Of a stretch of 64,000 bases of DNA, positions 1-11,815 are shown in pieces. Each line of letters opens with the position of its first letter. The stretch's first letter is position 1. Under the pieces are notes generated by a model. That model was not told the origin of the DNA, searched no databases, and saw only the letters and a list, made by a program, of their open reading frames with translations. Source of the DNA: Bombyx mori (lineage: Eukaryota; Arthropoda; Insecta; Lepidoptera; Bombycidae); contig NC_085117.1 of assembly GCF_030269925.1 (NCBI RefSeq), positions 14,818,731-14,882,730 of the forward strand. The letters run 5' to 3'. A program made the position numbers and the translations under genes.

Positions 1-1285
1 TCAAATTCTTCCTAGTTACAGACATCGAGCTCACCGCTCACTTTGTGTTAAATTGTTACGTGAAAAAAGGGCCAAATCATAAAGTGAATGCAATGCAACG
101 TGCTTCCAACGTAATTATTTCCGACTGATTTTGAAAGGTCGTCGGAGATATACAATGTCCTGACTAAGGCCTCGGTTCAGTAATCTCGGTAGAGTTCCTC
201 GGTAGGGCGGCAGTAGACAAATCTCCCTATCCGTTCTGCTTTTTGATAGCTGAGCGAATACGCAATTATTTTTTTCTGTCTGCCCAGTGAGCGCCTGTCA
301 GTCCAAAGGTGAGGCACCCTGCTGTCTTCTTGAGAATTGGCGAATAGGCTGTACATCTTCTAGAGTCCTTAAGCCTAATGGAAAATTGTATTGTTTTTCT
401 GTAACTGTAACTGTACCTTTTCTGTACCTTTGGTCATATAAATATATAATTATGTATTTATTTAGGTACCGCCAGAGCGTTTTCTGAACGGAATTAAGGA
501 TAGATTTTATTGTGATTTGTACATCATGTACGAAGGTGGGCGAGGGAATCGATTTATCTTAACACCAAGTGGTCCGTTACTCCGATGATCAATCTATTTT
601 AAAAAAAAAAACAAGTAGAATCGCTGCGTGCATAATGGTTTGCAAGGCCATAATTGTGCTATGTGTTGTCCCTGCATTATGTTTTGTATCTTTTATTTTA
701 TTAATGCCGTTTGGCAGACGAGCTCAAAACTCTACCTGCTGTTGAGGAATTACCGAGCAGACATCTCAACCTAGATCCCGTCATCCACATGAACATTATA
801 AGCTGATCACCCAATCGCATAATATCTGTCGCACACCCATGTACATGCGGTTGGTTTGTGATAATTTTTTTACAGTATGTAATAATATTGGTACAGCCTT
901 TTAATATGTATCGTAATTATTACAAGTAACGTGAATTTATAATGTTGGCAGATATTAGTACTAAATATTGGGATCTTTCATCGTGGGATTGGTTCGGGTC
1001 GAAAAATTAGTACCTGCCTTTACGAAGCAGCGCTTACTCACCGTCACTGATAATGTTTGTACGACGTTTCATAAATAAATTTGTGTATTTTTATTTCTTT
1101 GCAAAACAATATGTCTTTGACTGCCCTTCAATTGAACTGTTATTTCGGTGATATCGATATTGCGATCGGTAAACGTAATCGACATTTTTGAACAGTTTTC
1201 TTAAGTATCGGTCACGAATCTTAGACTTGAACATTATTTTTAATATCTCAAGAAACAAAATAGCTTATCTTATACCTTTAATACC
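1..1285. other. Unique AT-rich sequence, no gene seen
   Basis: I see no gene and no recognisable repeat. A 66-codon reading frame (287-487, plus) has no protein features and biased, low-complexity composition, so I treat it as chance. A TATCGATA motif (the DRE element of insect promoters) lies at 1152-1159, but alone in AT-rich DNA it means little. Confidence 0.5.
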
Positions 1286-1556
1286 TTTTAACGAGCAATT
1301 CTTGTATATTAATATATACGTATATAATCTGAATCTCGGAAACGGCTCCAACGATTTTCATAAAATTTAGTATACAGGGGATTTCGGGGGCGATAAATCG
1401 ATCTAGCTACGATTTATTTTCAGAAAATGTTGTTTTATTCGTGTTTTCAATAATCAACTCTTCCCGACATCTATTGGCGAATAATAATAATTTTTTTTAA
1501 TTGAGGGCAACTGACCGCTTTAAAGACAACAAGATGGCGTTATCAAAAAAAAAAAC
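1286..1556 (+). repeat. Dispersed AT-rich repeat, family D, copy 1
   Basis: This copy matches, in inverted orientation, the segment at 4431-4718 over nearly its whole length. It runs from ACGAGCAATTCTTGTAT through GGAAACGGCTCCAACG and GATAAATCGATCTAGC to AAGATGGCGTTATC, then an A-run. Compared with copy 2 it has lost the short CGAGC/GCTCG hairpin next to the A-run. The class is unknown; nothing in it codes. Confidence 0.75.
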
Positions 1557-3391
1557 AGTCATCGTCTGGTAAAATTGTTAAGCTTGGTATGCGTTAGGCG
1601 GATACGTAATTTATTTATTTTACATTACAGGTATAAGGCTCGCTTAGTTTCAGGTCACGATCTCAGCGGATGATGTGCACGTGTGCCGGTTCGATCGTTC
1701 GCAGGAAAGAAAAAAATACAAATAAAAAATATTTCGCTTTATACGAACGTCTTGCACGCAATTTTATCATGATGATAAAATACGTGTTAAAAGGTGTTCT
1801 TAAGATGAAATATTTTAGGTTTATACTCGTTATTTTGGAAATAGAATATATTATGAATTGGTTATGTGTATTCTGTATGAAATATTTTAAATTTATTGCT
1901 GTCAATGACAAAAGCGTACTGATTATATTTAAATAATTGTTTTGTGTTTATCGATTCATAAATACTAAATACTATCAATTTAGTTTTCGTTAATGAGAAT
2001 CTATGTACATATAGCGTGTAATTTGTGGCGGGAAACCCAATGTTTTTTTTAAGTCACTTTTTTCTAGATCTTAGATATATTATTTTTCAGAGCTTATATA
2101 ATAGTGTTGGATATTGGAATACTAACTACATATTTTCATTTTATTGTTCCACACTGTACGTAAATCTGTTAATTCAATAGAACAAGGACGCTGAACCAAA
2201 TTTGCTTGCATTAAAAATGTAGGATTACATGTATGTAGGTATATCCAATTTTAAATGTGTATTTTAATCTGAAAAAGTTGCGTGTACATTAAATCTTATA
2301 TCTCTGGTGATACATTTTGTCGTTTTAATTAAGTAGGTGTCAGAAAAAGAAAATAATTCAGAGTGTTTTTTTAATTGCTTGAGTAAGGAGTTTAAAACAC
2401 GCAAACAAGACACGGTTTGCATGTTAATGTCGTTATTTTATTACGAAACTATAAATCAAAGGTTTGGCTTCACACCAAACGAAGCGTACTCCAATTAAAA
2501 GTTCTGTGGACTCTATAAACCTTTCCGATAAATTATTTATTGGGTTTCGTGTACATATCGGGCCTAGCAGCTCGTGGAAGTTAGGATGTACTATAATATA
2601 AAATGATTTTATTATTGATTTTAGATCGGGATGACATTATTTGTATGTATTATCAAAGATTAGTGAAGATCGGTCTCGTTAAGTTTTGATTAATAATTAA
2701 TTGTATAAAAACATCACATTATTAAAATTCCTCGGGCGCCATCTTTTGTTTCTTGTTGTTGTCGTTCTTTTGTTCCATCTTTTTCCCCGAAATACCAATA
2801 ACAACTATAAAATGACATACGTCATAATCGGCTTAAGAATGCACAGGCAATAAATAAACGTTGTCGATTTAATCATTGTCATTATTTTTACATTACTGTT
2901 GCAATAGTAATTATTTTTTAAATGATTTCATAGTCTGTGTCGTCTGTTTTGAGACATAATATTTAAAAAATAGTGCATTGGAATAACGGATACCTTATGA
3001 CGATGATGGTCGTGCGGTCACAATTCACTATACTAAAGAAGAAAAGAACACCATATTAGATCACTCAGTGTTTATTTTGTGCAATTATTAAGTTTTGTTA
3101 GTACTGAGTTGAATTTTTTAATCTTGAGGGTAGTCAGAGAGCATAAATAGAGCACATATGGGTTTTTGCATGTGACGCATTCAATATGTTTTCTCATTGG
3201 CAAAATTTGTTTCTATCTGAATTTTATTGCATAGCCGGTCCAATGAATTCAGCCCACCTGTTTTAAATGGTTCTCGCAGCTCACACTGTGAATGCTGTCA
3301 CCGACCCTTTAGACACGATGTCTTAGTATTAGCACCAGTAAAGTGGTAAACTCATGCTACTTTAGAAAAAAAATGTTTGTCCTACGTAATC
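1557..3391. other. Unique AT-rich sequence, no gene seen
   Basis: No gene or repeat recognised. Overlapping reading frames at 1663-1936 on both strands are rich in Ile, Lys, Phe and Tyr, as expected from random AT-rich DNA, and show no motif. Confidence 0.5.
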
Positions 3392-3529
3392 TTTGATAGC
3401 CTAAGAGGCTATTCCAACTTCGCGAGGACGGGTAGGTGACCTCACGGGGCTCTAATTGAGAGAATTAGCCCTAGCAAGAGCAGAGCAGTGCGACCCACTG
3501 AGAAGATCCGGCGGGAAATTCAGTGGGTG
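3392..3529 (-). repeat. Family-B retroposon tail, minus copy
   Basis: Reverse complement of the family-B tail: it carries CCCACTGAGAAGATCCGGCG, CCTAGCAAGAGCAG and the terminal GATAGCC...GGCTATT palindrome. It abuts the plus copy that follows, so the two lie head to head. The piece is diverged, with substitutions around the middle. Family B looks like the 3' end of a non-LTR retrotransposon; BMC1 is a possible source, which I cannot verify here. Confidence 0.75.
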
Positions 3530-3957
3530 TGTTCTTCACGTCGCATTTGACGAGTTCGACGAGAACGGCGATCGGTCCATGGTGAGCTTAAAAGCACAGA
3601 TAGTGGATCAGAAGGATCCGGTCGACGTCGCCCAAAAGACGCCATTACGGATCCTCCCGATCAATTAACAGTGCTTTTAGGTACCTCAAGCACCGGTCAC
3701 CGTCCTCGCCGAACCCGGCGCTTGCGACGAAGGGCCGACGAGTAAATTAACCCATATAGGATAGACACAGCCCACTGGGTTTCTCGCCGGATATTCTCAG
3801 TGGGTCGCGTTTCCGATCCAGTGGTAGATTCTGCGAAGCACTGCTCTTGCTAGGGCCAGTGTGAGCAACACTCTCGGTTTGAGCTCCGTGAGCTCACCTA
3901 CATATCAAGGAGAAGCTGAAATAGCCTGTTAAGGCTATCAGCATAGGCAGGGGAAAA
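3530..3957 (+). repeat. Family-B retroposon tail, longest copy in window
   Basis: The longest family-B copy: a unique 5' part (GAGTTCGACGAGAACGGC, then GGTACCTCAAGCACCGG and CGACGAGTAAATTAACCC) precedes the common part CACTGGGTTTCTCGCCGG ... TTCTGCGAAGCACTGC ... GGCTATCAGCATAGG and an A-rich end. The same upstream block occurs at 6910-7214. Variable 5' ends with a constant A-rich 3' end are typical of 5'-truncated LINE copies. Open reading frames across it are incidental. Confidence 0.8.
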
Positions 3958-4430
3958 AAAAGAAGGATCCAATAGCAAATGTCTTGGACGACGGCCGCTT
4001 TGCGTTGCTTCCTCGCCTGGGTATATATACATTGAGAGTATATGTACATAATATATATTAAGAGGTGGTCACGATAAGATTTTTATCGCGTCCTAAGATA
4101 AGATTGTAATCGTGTCGCGTCACTTTTTCGAAGAAGCTTAGAAGAAGTGCTTATATATGTAGATGCTTAGACTAGGAACGGCTTCAGCTCATAGTCTGTA
4201 TGTGTTGTCATGGGTTAGTCAGAGTCGCGTTTGTGTTCTAGAACGTCAACAGTAATGTTTGGTTACGGCGCGTGGCGTGCATTGTCTTTGTGACCGATGT
4301 TTTGACAAGTGAAGTTTCGAGGAAAACGTATGACAGAGCCAATGTTTATTTAACTTCCCTGTTGTTGATAGACGTCCTATATGAATTATAATTATTGTTG
4401 AATTGTTTGATTGTTGAATTAATAATATAG
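3958..4430. other. Unique sequence, no gene seen
   Basis: No gene or known repeat. A GATAAGATTTTTATCG-type imperfect repeat near 4074-4110 (two GATAAGATT copies) is the only local structure noted. Confidence 0.4.
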
Positions 4431-4718
4431 ACGATGACCGAGCTTTGCTCGTTTTTTTTTTGATAACGCCATCTTGTTGTCTTTAATTAAAGCGGTTAGT
4501 TGCAAAAATAGTATTATTATTCGCCAATAGATGTCGGGAAGAGTTGATTATTGAAAACACGAATAAAACAATATTTTCTGAAAATAAATCGTAGCTAGAT
4601 CGATTTATCGCCCCCGAAATCCCCTGTATACTAAATTTTATGAAAATCGTTGGAGCCGTTTCCGAGATTCTGATTATATATATATATATATTAATATACA
4701 AGAATTGCTCGTTTAAAT
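4431..4718 (-). repeat. Dispersed AT-rich repeat, family D, copy 2
   Basis: Inverted partner of the copy at 1286-1556. Read on the minus strand it ends in CGAGCAAAGCTCGG, a 5-bp-stem hairpin, followed by TCATCGTCTA. A subterminal hairpin is a feature of Helitron 3' ends, but I see no TC-type 5' end, so the class stays open. Confidence 0.75.
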
Positions 4719-6060
4719 GTATAAGATAAATAATGTATCACTGCGTTTTTATATTGCATGAATACGAATTTATTTCTGATATTATGGTTTCTTTTATTCA
4801 TTGTTAAAACAAAAACCGGTACTCAAAGAGCAATTAATGTAAACGTAAAATTTTTACATAATTATGTGTACAATATTTACACAAGTCAACAATATTTACG
4901 GTTTTAATGTTCAAATGAATAAATATTGTTTTTCGGAATTCTTGTACGCTTTTTTCGACTCTAATTTATCCTTCGTAAGGACGTAGCTGTCGATCTTAAT
5001 TTACATTATAGCAGTTAAATGCTCCGAACATGTAACGGTATGCAATAATGCCTTTACAACCCTAAAGCCTTGTATAGACTCTCTCCACCACCGACGACGG
5101 GCGCACACAAAATACAATACAGCGTTTGAGGAGTAATAGGGTTGTCCATAAAAAAATATTAGGTCCCTGTCAGTCCAGTGCACCTTTATGTAAAAAAATT
5201 AAATTACGTTAAAATACAATTTAATTTTATTTTGTATTTATTACTAGTGAAATCCGGTCAAGCTCTGCTGTGCTTATTTTATGAAAACCATAGATTTCTA
5301 AAGTATCATTTTTTTATTGCTGTAGATGAGCCGACGAGGTCATGACCCGCCAAACCTTAACTTAGTAATGTTTATGAAGCCCAGGTATGAATTAGTTAGA
5401 GTGTCATTCAAAAGCAGTTAAAAATATGGTCCGCTGAAGAAACCATGTAAGTCGATAGCCCTATATCTCCCCTTATAAATGAACATGAAACCCCACTTTA
5501 ATAAAACATCTCGATAATGAAAAGTCAGACGGTCATAGAGGGTGGCGAATTACCCTTCATAAGAGATTTCAATTGAAACGAACTAACGTAGACTGTATGC
5601 GGTTCACGTAAATATCAAAATCGTATACACAGCTCAGTCTACGGTTCGCGCAATAATATCTTAATGATATGGAATCAGAAAGTATCTTTGAATTTTCGAA
5701 AGAATAAAAGGCGTAAGTCCCCGCTTCGGTAATACGTAAATATGTTTTAAGGTTTTTTTGATAAAGTTGTTTATGACGTGGGGGTGGTTTCAGTTCAGTT
5801 AAGAAGACGACATTTGACATTCATTGCGTTTTATTCGATAGGGCACGTGCACGGCCACCTGTCGTTGAATCTGCACTTGTTCTACTCATGTATAGAGTTT
5901 CTAATTAATGTACGCAAATAAAATTGCTTTAAGAACGTTTGCAGATTATAAATGGAAATCAGATGTACATATTCGGATCGGTTTGATTGTTTGTTAGCCT
6001 CTGTTTTTGTCATTTAGTATTTTCATCGGTTTTCGCGATTCGAAATCTATATATGTATAT
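4719..6060. other. Mostly unique sequence with a Bm1 relic
   Basis: No gene supported. A decayed Bm1 fragment is likely near 5308-5395 (minus), where TTTTTTTATTGC is followed by a TAGATGAGCCGACGAG string resembling the Bm1 tail. Reading frames at 5001-5183 and 5569-5820 (both minus) show no recognisable protein. Confidence 0.4.
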
Positions 6061-6293
6061 ACTAGCGACCCGCCCTCGTTTCGCTTTGGAAACATTAAAA
6101 CACACATGAAACCAAAAAAAAAAAATTAAAAAAAAATTAAAAAAAGTAGCCTATGTTCATAAGGGACAATGTCGGCTTCTAATGGAAAAAGAAGTTTTCA
6201 AATCGGTCCAGTAGTTTCGGAGCCTATTCGAAACAAACAAACAAACAAATCTTTCCTCTTTATAATCTTTATTATATATAATATATAGTATAG
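6061..6293 (+). repeat. ACTAGC dispersed repeat, form G, copy 1
   Basis: Begins ACTAGCGACCCGCCCTCG, has an A-rich block, then AATCGGTCCAGTAGTTTCGG, a short (ACAA)n run and ends near TATAGTATAG. Very similar copies lie at 40441-40643 and, more diverged, at 8751-9005. The type is widespread in moth genomes; it is non-coding and its class is uncertain. Confidence 0.75.
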
Positions 6294-6549
6294 AAAAATG
6301 AAATGTTGTTCGTTAGTCTCGCTAAAACTCGAGGACGGCTGGACCGAATCAGCTAATTTTGGTCTTGAATTATTTGTGGAGAGTCCAGAGAAGGTTTAAA
6401 AGGTAGATAAATATGAAAATTTTGTTCTTCCTTTGATGTCCCCTCCCCGTCGGACGGATTACTTTTGTTTGTTTTAAGTTTATTTTACACAAAAGCTTAG
6501 GTCTTTTATTTATCGACTGAGGCACTACGAAGTCTGCCGGGTCAGCTAG
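6294..6549 (-). repeat. ACTAGC dispersed repeat, form F, copy 1
   Basis: On the minus strand it begins ACTAGCTGACCCGGC and ends with GGACCGAATC-type and AACGAACAACATTTC sequence, so it belongs to the same superfamily as form G but lies tail to tail with the G copy just before it. The closest relative is the interrupted copy at 40214-40705. Confidence 0.7.
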
Positions 6550-6707
6550 TTAATTAATAATTAATATTGATATTACATTAATAACAATGAAATCTTTTTT
6601 ACTCAGTCGCTCGCTGACTAAGAAAACTATAAAGTAGGTACTCGAAATGTTGGAAATAATATAATTAATGGCTTAGCATTATTGATATTTGTGATAGATT
6701 CAAGCTA

Positions 6708-6862
6708 TATCGCCGGATCTTTTCAGTGGGTCGCGATTCCGATACGAGGGTAGATTCAGAGAAGCATTGCTCTTGGTACGTAGATTTTAGCAAATCCACT
6801 AAGGCTGGGTCCCGTGAGCTCCCCGTAGTATTGAATGCTAGCAGTGACAGGCAGGCAAAATA
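6708..6862 (+). repeat. Family-B retroposon tail, diverged
   Basis: Retains TCGCCGGATCTTTTCAGTGG, a form of GTAGATTCTGCGAAGCA and GTGAGCTC in order, with many substitutions and a lost 3' palindrome. It looks older than the next copy. Confidence 0.7.
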
Positions 6863-6909
6863 AATAATAATACTTTAATTCAATCAGACAAATGATAAGA
6901 GCACTCACA

Positions 6910-7214
6910 GACCACTTTTCCTCCCGATCCATTCACGGTGCTTTTAGGTACCTCAAGTACCGGGCACCGTCCTCGCCGAACCCGTAGCTTGCGACGAAGG
7001 GCTCAACGAGTAAATTAAACCATAGACACAGCCGACTGAGTTTCTCGCCGGATCTTCTCAGTGGGTCGCGTTTCCGATCCGGTGGTAGATTCTGCAAAGC
7101 ACTGCAGGGTCAGTGTTAGCAACCCTTACGTTTTGAGCCCCGAGAATTCACCTACACGCTAGGGTAAAGCTGAAATACCATCTCGAGGCTATCAGCATAG
7201 GTAGGGAAAGAAAA
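6910..7214 (+). repeat. Family-B retroposon tail with upstream block
   Basis: Carries the upstream block GGTGCTTTTAGGTACCTCAA and ACGAGTAAATTAAACC, then CTGAGTTTCTCGCCGG through GGCTATCAGCATAGG and an A-rich end. A short deletion removes the CTCTTGCTA segment after AAGCACTGC. Confidence 0.8.
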
Positions 7215-7880
7215 GCCCACAGTCAGTCCTTACGTTTTGATTTCATAATTTATGAAGAAGTAAAATATAAATAAAAAAAACGTTGAATATTCACGTATTC
7301 AACAATGGTAGTTTGTTGGTTGTCCAACGGTAAACTGTATAAATTAGTGGGGAAAAAAACACGATAGAATTAATTTATAATGATAATATGCGGACTAAGT
7401 TTCAAAAGACAATGAATATTAAAATTAATTCGAGAACAGTTAACGAAGATAAGTGTATGGTTGAACGACGCGCTCACTGTGGCTTTCTTTATGCAACGTG
7501 ACCAGAAATGAAACTATTGAAATAAATTGTCATTTTTAAATAATAATCGATTCGGGTCTCGTTCGATGCAAATGGCCGGCGCCGGATGCAGACCTCCCAT
7601 TGACAAACGGCATTGCATCGGCGACAAAACGAATTCAAAATGGCGCCTCGCTGGTTTATCGCCAGCCGACAATTTCAAGGCCTCAAATAAACACTTCCGC
7701 CCGTTACGTGGCATTTACATTTTGATTATACTATAAATTTTATAGACTGCCGATACATTCTATAAATCTATAGAGGAAAATAGTGTTAAATTTTTATAGG
7801 CTGTACAAGAATGTGCATAATTATCAAATTAATTATCAACCAGAAACAGCGAAGTATTTGTAGTGAATATTTTCCGTGTT
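7215..7880. other. Unique sequence with a GC-richer patch
   Basis: No gene supported. The patch at about 7555-7700 is clearly richer in GC than its surroundings and holds an ATGCAAAT octamer (7566-7573) and AAAATGGCG (7637-7645, like a YY1/Pho site). Overlapping frames on both strands (7514-7736) give no recognisable protein. It could be a regulatory element, but this is a guess. Confidence 0.3.
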
Positions 7881-8161
7881 TTTTTTTATTTTCTTGAATA
7901 GGTGTATGGACGATCTCACGGCCCACCTGGTGTTAAGTGGTTACCGGAGCCCATAAACATCTACAACGTAAAACGCCACCCACCTTGAAATATGAGTTCT
8001 AAAGTCTCAGTACAGTTACAGCGGCTGCTGGGTGGTGGCTGAAGGGTGGGCCCTTCAAACCGAAACGCATTACTGCCTCTCGGCAGAAAGAGGCAGGGTG
8101 GTGTTACCTACCCGTGCGGACTCACAAGAGGTCCTATCACCGGTAATTACGCAAATTAAAA
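7881..8161 (-). repeat. Bm1 SINE
   Basis: Minus-strand Bm1. A T-rich tail is followed by CACCTGGTGTTAAGTGGTTA, GCCACCCACCTTGA, CCTTCAAACCGAAACGC and ACAAGAGGTCCTATCACC, ending with GTAATTACGCAAATT. A local change (GGGTGGTGGCTGAAGGGTGG) sits in the middle where other copies read GCCCCACC. Confidence 0.92.
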
Positions 8162-8455
8162 CATAGAAGACACTGTTTTATTATTATTTGTGTTTCTTTA
8201 ATGTGAGTTGACAAAACACTATAATAAAAATATTTAGACTATTACTGTATTCTCATTCGTCGTCTATAAAAAGAAGATTTTTTTTGCCTTTGTTGAATTT
8301 CAGCATTTAAACATTTCCATTCGATATTCCATTCTTTTGAATATTATGTTCATTTTGCAAGAAAATCTAAGTAAAGATAATTGAAAACAAACTTGCAAAA
8401 AAAGTTCAGTACGATTGTTGTTAAGTGAATTTAATTCATTAAAATAATGAACGGT

Positions 8456-8697
8456 ATTGGTGGTAGAGCGTACTGTAAACCACACGTGTAGGAACCATCT
8501 TCCTGCCTATTTTTCCCGCGAAACAGTCATGTGTTCTGGATTGAAAGGTAGGGAAACCGTTATGACGCAATTGAGAGTTCGAGCTCATAAATGTAAAGAT
8601 GTGTAGCAGCGTTCGCGTTGTGATGTCTGGGCTTCGATAACCACTAAACACTGGGTGAGCCGTGAACTCATTCATCCATCTATGCAATAATAATAAA
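8456..8697 (+). repeat. Bm1 SINE, strongly diverged
   Basis: The order of Bm1 blocks is kept (TTGGTGGTAG, CCTGCCTATTTTTCCC, AACCACTAAACAC, GTGAGC, CATCTATGCAATAA), but roughly a quarter of positions differ from the other copies. An old copy, opposite in strand to its neighbour. Confidence 0.8.
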
Positions 8698-8750
8698 GAC
8701 TCAGTCCTGATTCGTAGTATTATGTGTTTCCGCGTAGAAAATTATTTTAT

Positions 8751-9005
8751 ACTAGCGACACGCCCTCGCTTCGCTTCGGAAACATTAAATTTTATTATTG
8801 ATAAATGAGTCCCGCGATCTTACTGTCGTCGGTTATTGTTGTACCGTGGGTGACGAGGCGGGGCGAAGCTAGTCTAAAAAAAGTAGCCTAAGTTACTCCT
8901 TATATCATCAGCTACCTATCAGTGAAAGTTTCATCAGAATCGGTCCAGCCGTTCCAGAGATTAGCCGGAACAAACAGACAGACAGACAGACAGATAGACA
9001 AAAAT
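8751..9005 (+). repeat. ACTAGC dispersed repeat, form G, copy 2
   Basis: Starts ACTAGCGACACGCCCTCG, then AATCGGTCCAGCCGTTCC and GAGATTAGCC, followed by an (ACAG)n run. An internal GGGCGAAGCTAGTC is an inverted copy of the element's own start, so a partial inverted duplication is present. Confidence 0.7.
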
Positions 9006-11743
9006 TGTAAAAAAATATATTTTGGTGTATGTGCCATATATATTTTCATATGCATGTACTAAGAAGCGGTTATTTCAATATTACAAACAGACACTCCAAT
9101 TTTATTTACATGTATAGATAAATGGAGAAAAAAGACGTTACGCATTCATAACTCTAGTCAGAAAGAATTGAGTTTCATTTAAAAAGTATTTATGAACGTT
9201 TTAATTATTAAAGTTCGTGATTTAAGTCAATTGAATACAAATGGTGTTATTTATCAATTAATTAATTCCTGCTGTTCAAGCCATAATCGGGTCGATCCTC
9301 ATAAAATTCAATGGCTCTTATCTATCAATTAAAAATGAATTAAAGATTTGAAATAATATTTAGAGACGGCACAGGTGGCATGTTAATAATGAACTTTTCT
9401 ATGTCTCAGCCCTAACATTCAGTGAAAACCATCTTAATTATATACCATGTAAATTATGTGCTCGAATTGCATTTATTTTTATGCAAAATAAATGTGATTT
9501 TATGTTAATTTTACGTAGTTTGTATTTATATCAATTCTACTTTAATTGATTGATGTCCGATTTATATAGCCCATTTGTAATTCTGACGCTAAATCTGAAC
9601 AACAATAGACTATTCAACGCGTCCCTGTCCCGTAGTGTCGGTATCAGGAATAGTAAATTAGGAGCCGAGTGCACCTGTGTGGCCTACCGACCAAAAAAAA
9701 CATGGGCGCAACCTCTGGACTAAACGAATTACTTGTCCATAAATACATTTTAAATCCTATGCTAACAAACACACATCAGACCATGGCTTGTTTCATATGT
9801 CATCTTGTGTAAATGTTCGATTTTAGAACGGCAATGAATGATGAAATGATGATTTGTACACGTTTCACGTTGATTTGTATTAATCGTAATATTAGTCAGG
9901 TGGACCCGCCTTCATTCTCAGGTGCTTTTTGAATTGAAGAAACGTTTTGGGCTTCTTTTTTTTTGTTTTAAACTGTTTCAAACATGAAATAGTTTCCTGA
10001 GATTTGTTAATACGATGGATTTTAGCGATCCGTGTGATCTAAAAAGCATCAACAAAGGAGTTTTTACTACTTTAAAGCGATTAAGATTATATTATTTATT
10101 AAAGGTTGAAAACACTGTTACGCTGATGACAAAATGAATAAGTTTGTATTAAAAAATATGTATAGTATAACCTTCACTTCACTTCTATAAAATAAATAAT
10201 TTTATTCGGAACTTAAAATTATTTTCATTCGTAATGTTTTTATTTTGGCCGTATAAAAAACATATTGTTTTCTAAGAAAATGCAGAATTATTATGATAAT
10301 TTAAGATATAACAGACGTTATTTAAGATATTAAAAGATAAGGAACCCTCTCGTTTTGTTTTTGTTTCTACGTTAAAATTTTGTTTGGTCATTGAACACCG
10401 AAATAATTTTACGGAAACATTTATGACTATAAATTAGACTAATATGAATTCCAACAGGATTCGAGTCCCCACCAAATAGTTTTTGTTCAATTTAAGCCTC
10501 GTTTATTTTGAAACAAGAGTTTTGTCAAGCAATGTTTTGAATACACACATACAGGGTATAAAGAAAATTATGTTTGTTGAACGAATATCACTGCTATTTT
10601 TGAATGTTACTCAATAATTTTAATGACATAAAACCATACTGCAATTCTTAAAAAATGTATAAATTATATTACTTAGTATATTTTCGGGAAGCTGCAGAAA
10701 TGAAAAATAAAAAAAGGGAAGAATCATATTTTTATTAGGGGTTTGTAGAGTGGGGTCAGCTTAAATTATTCATGAAGAACTCTGTTCTAATGATAAATAT
10801 ATATCAAGTCAATGGATAATCATCAAATATAACTTTTTTATTTAGCTAAATCTGGATTCTCGTGATTTAACGAAGCCAAAACAATAATATGCTTAATCCG
10901 TCTATTCTGTCTATTATATCAATTCCGTTATTGCGGATCGAAAGGATTTTCGTGGCTAAGAGTGTGCTTAATTTCAGAGAATATTTCAATTTGAAAATAA
11001 GACATATTTACAAAGCCACCTAGACCATGAAGCCGGCTGTTAAAATAAAATTAATCGCAAAATTATACAAGAGCTTTCGTCTGCTTTTAAGAATAATAAC
11101 ATTATATTTTCCAAGAAACCTATTTATTAAATTTATTAATTTCTTAATTAAAAAGTGTTATTTTAACGCTATTGCAACACTATGCAACACTATTCTACAA
11201 TGTTTATTCCAACGTTGATCATGAGTGTTGTCGTTTAATAACTTTCTTGTAAGTTTATTCTGTTTAGACACTTAGTTTACAATAATTGTTAATACCTAAA
11301 TGATATTAAAATTAAGTAGGACCACGAGCTGAAAAAAATCACATAGCATTTTAAAGCGAGTAATTATTTGTAAAGATATTTTTGTTTATAAATAGGTCAC
11401 ATTATAAATCATTCTTTATAACTACGCATTAAGTAGTTCTGGCTAAGAAGGGCAGTTATTTGTCCGGCAGGTTGATAAGACGGCGCCGACGGCTACTGAT
11501 AAACTCTGACCGTCTACTTCCCCGACGTTTTGCGATATCCATTAGTTCTGTTTGTCAAATTAAATACGGTAAGAAAGTTTGTCGGAGTACAAATGTTGTT
11601 TAACGGAAAAGAGGTTGTAATTGAAATATCTACATAGCTTTGTTTGAATTTATCAATTCAATTGAACAATGGGCAAGAGAGAAGATTTTTTAACATTGGA
11701 AATATAAAAAAGTATTTCATAGATACGGAAAAAAAATCCAGAA
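9006..11743. other. Unique AT-rich sequence, no gene seen
   Basis: I recognise no gene or dispersed repeat in this 2.7 kb. The frame at 11027-11218 (plus) is made of Ile, Leu, Phe and Lys-rich text typical of non-coding AT-rich DNA. Confidence 0.45.
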
Positions 11744-11815
11744 AAATCGTCAGCAGTGGACAGTGGCATAGTCCTGGCTTTGCTGATGTCCATGAGCCAC
11801 AGTAATCCCATACCT
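11744..11815 (+). repeat. Family-C LINE tail, relic
   Basis: A short decayed piece of the family-C 3' end: GTCCTGGCTTTGCTGATGTC and CCATGAGCC match CTGGCATTGCTGAAG...CCATGGGCG in better copies. Family C is the 3' untranslated tail of a LINE, as shown by the copy at 31847-32098. Confidence 0.5.
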
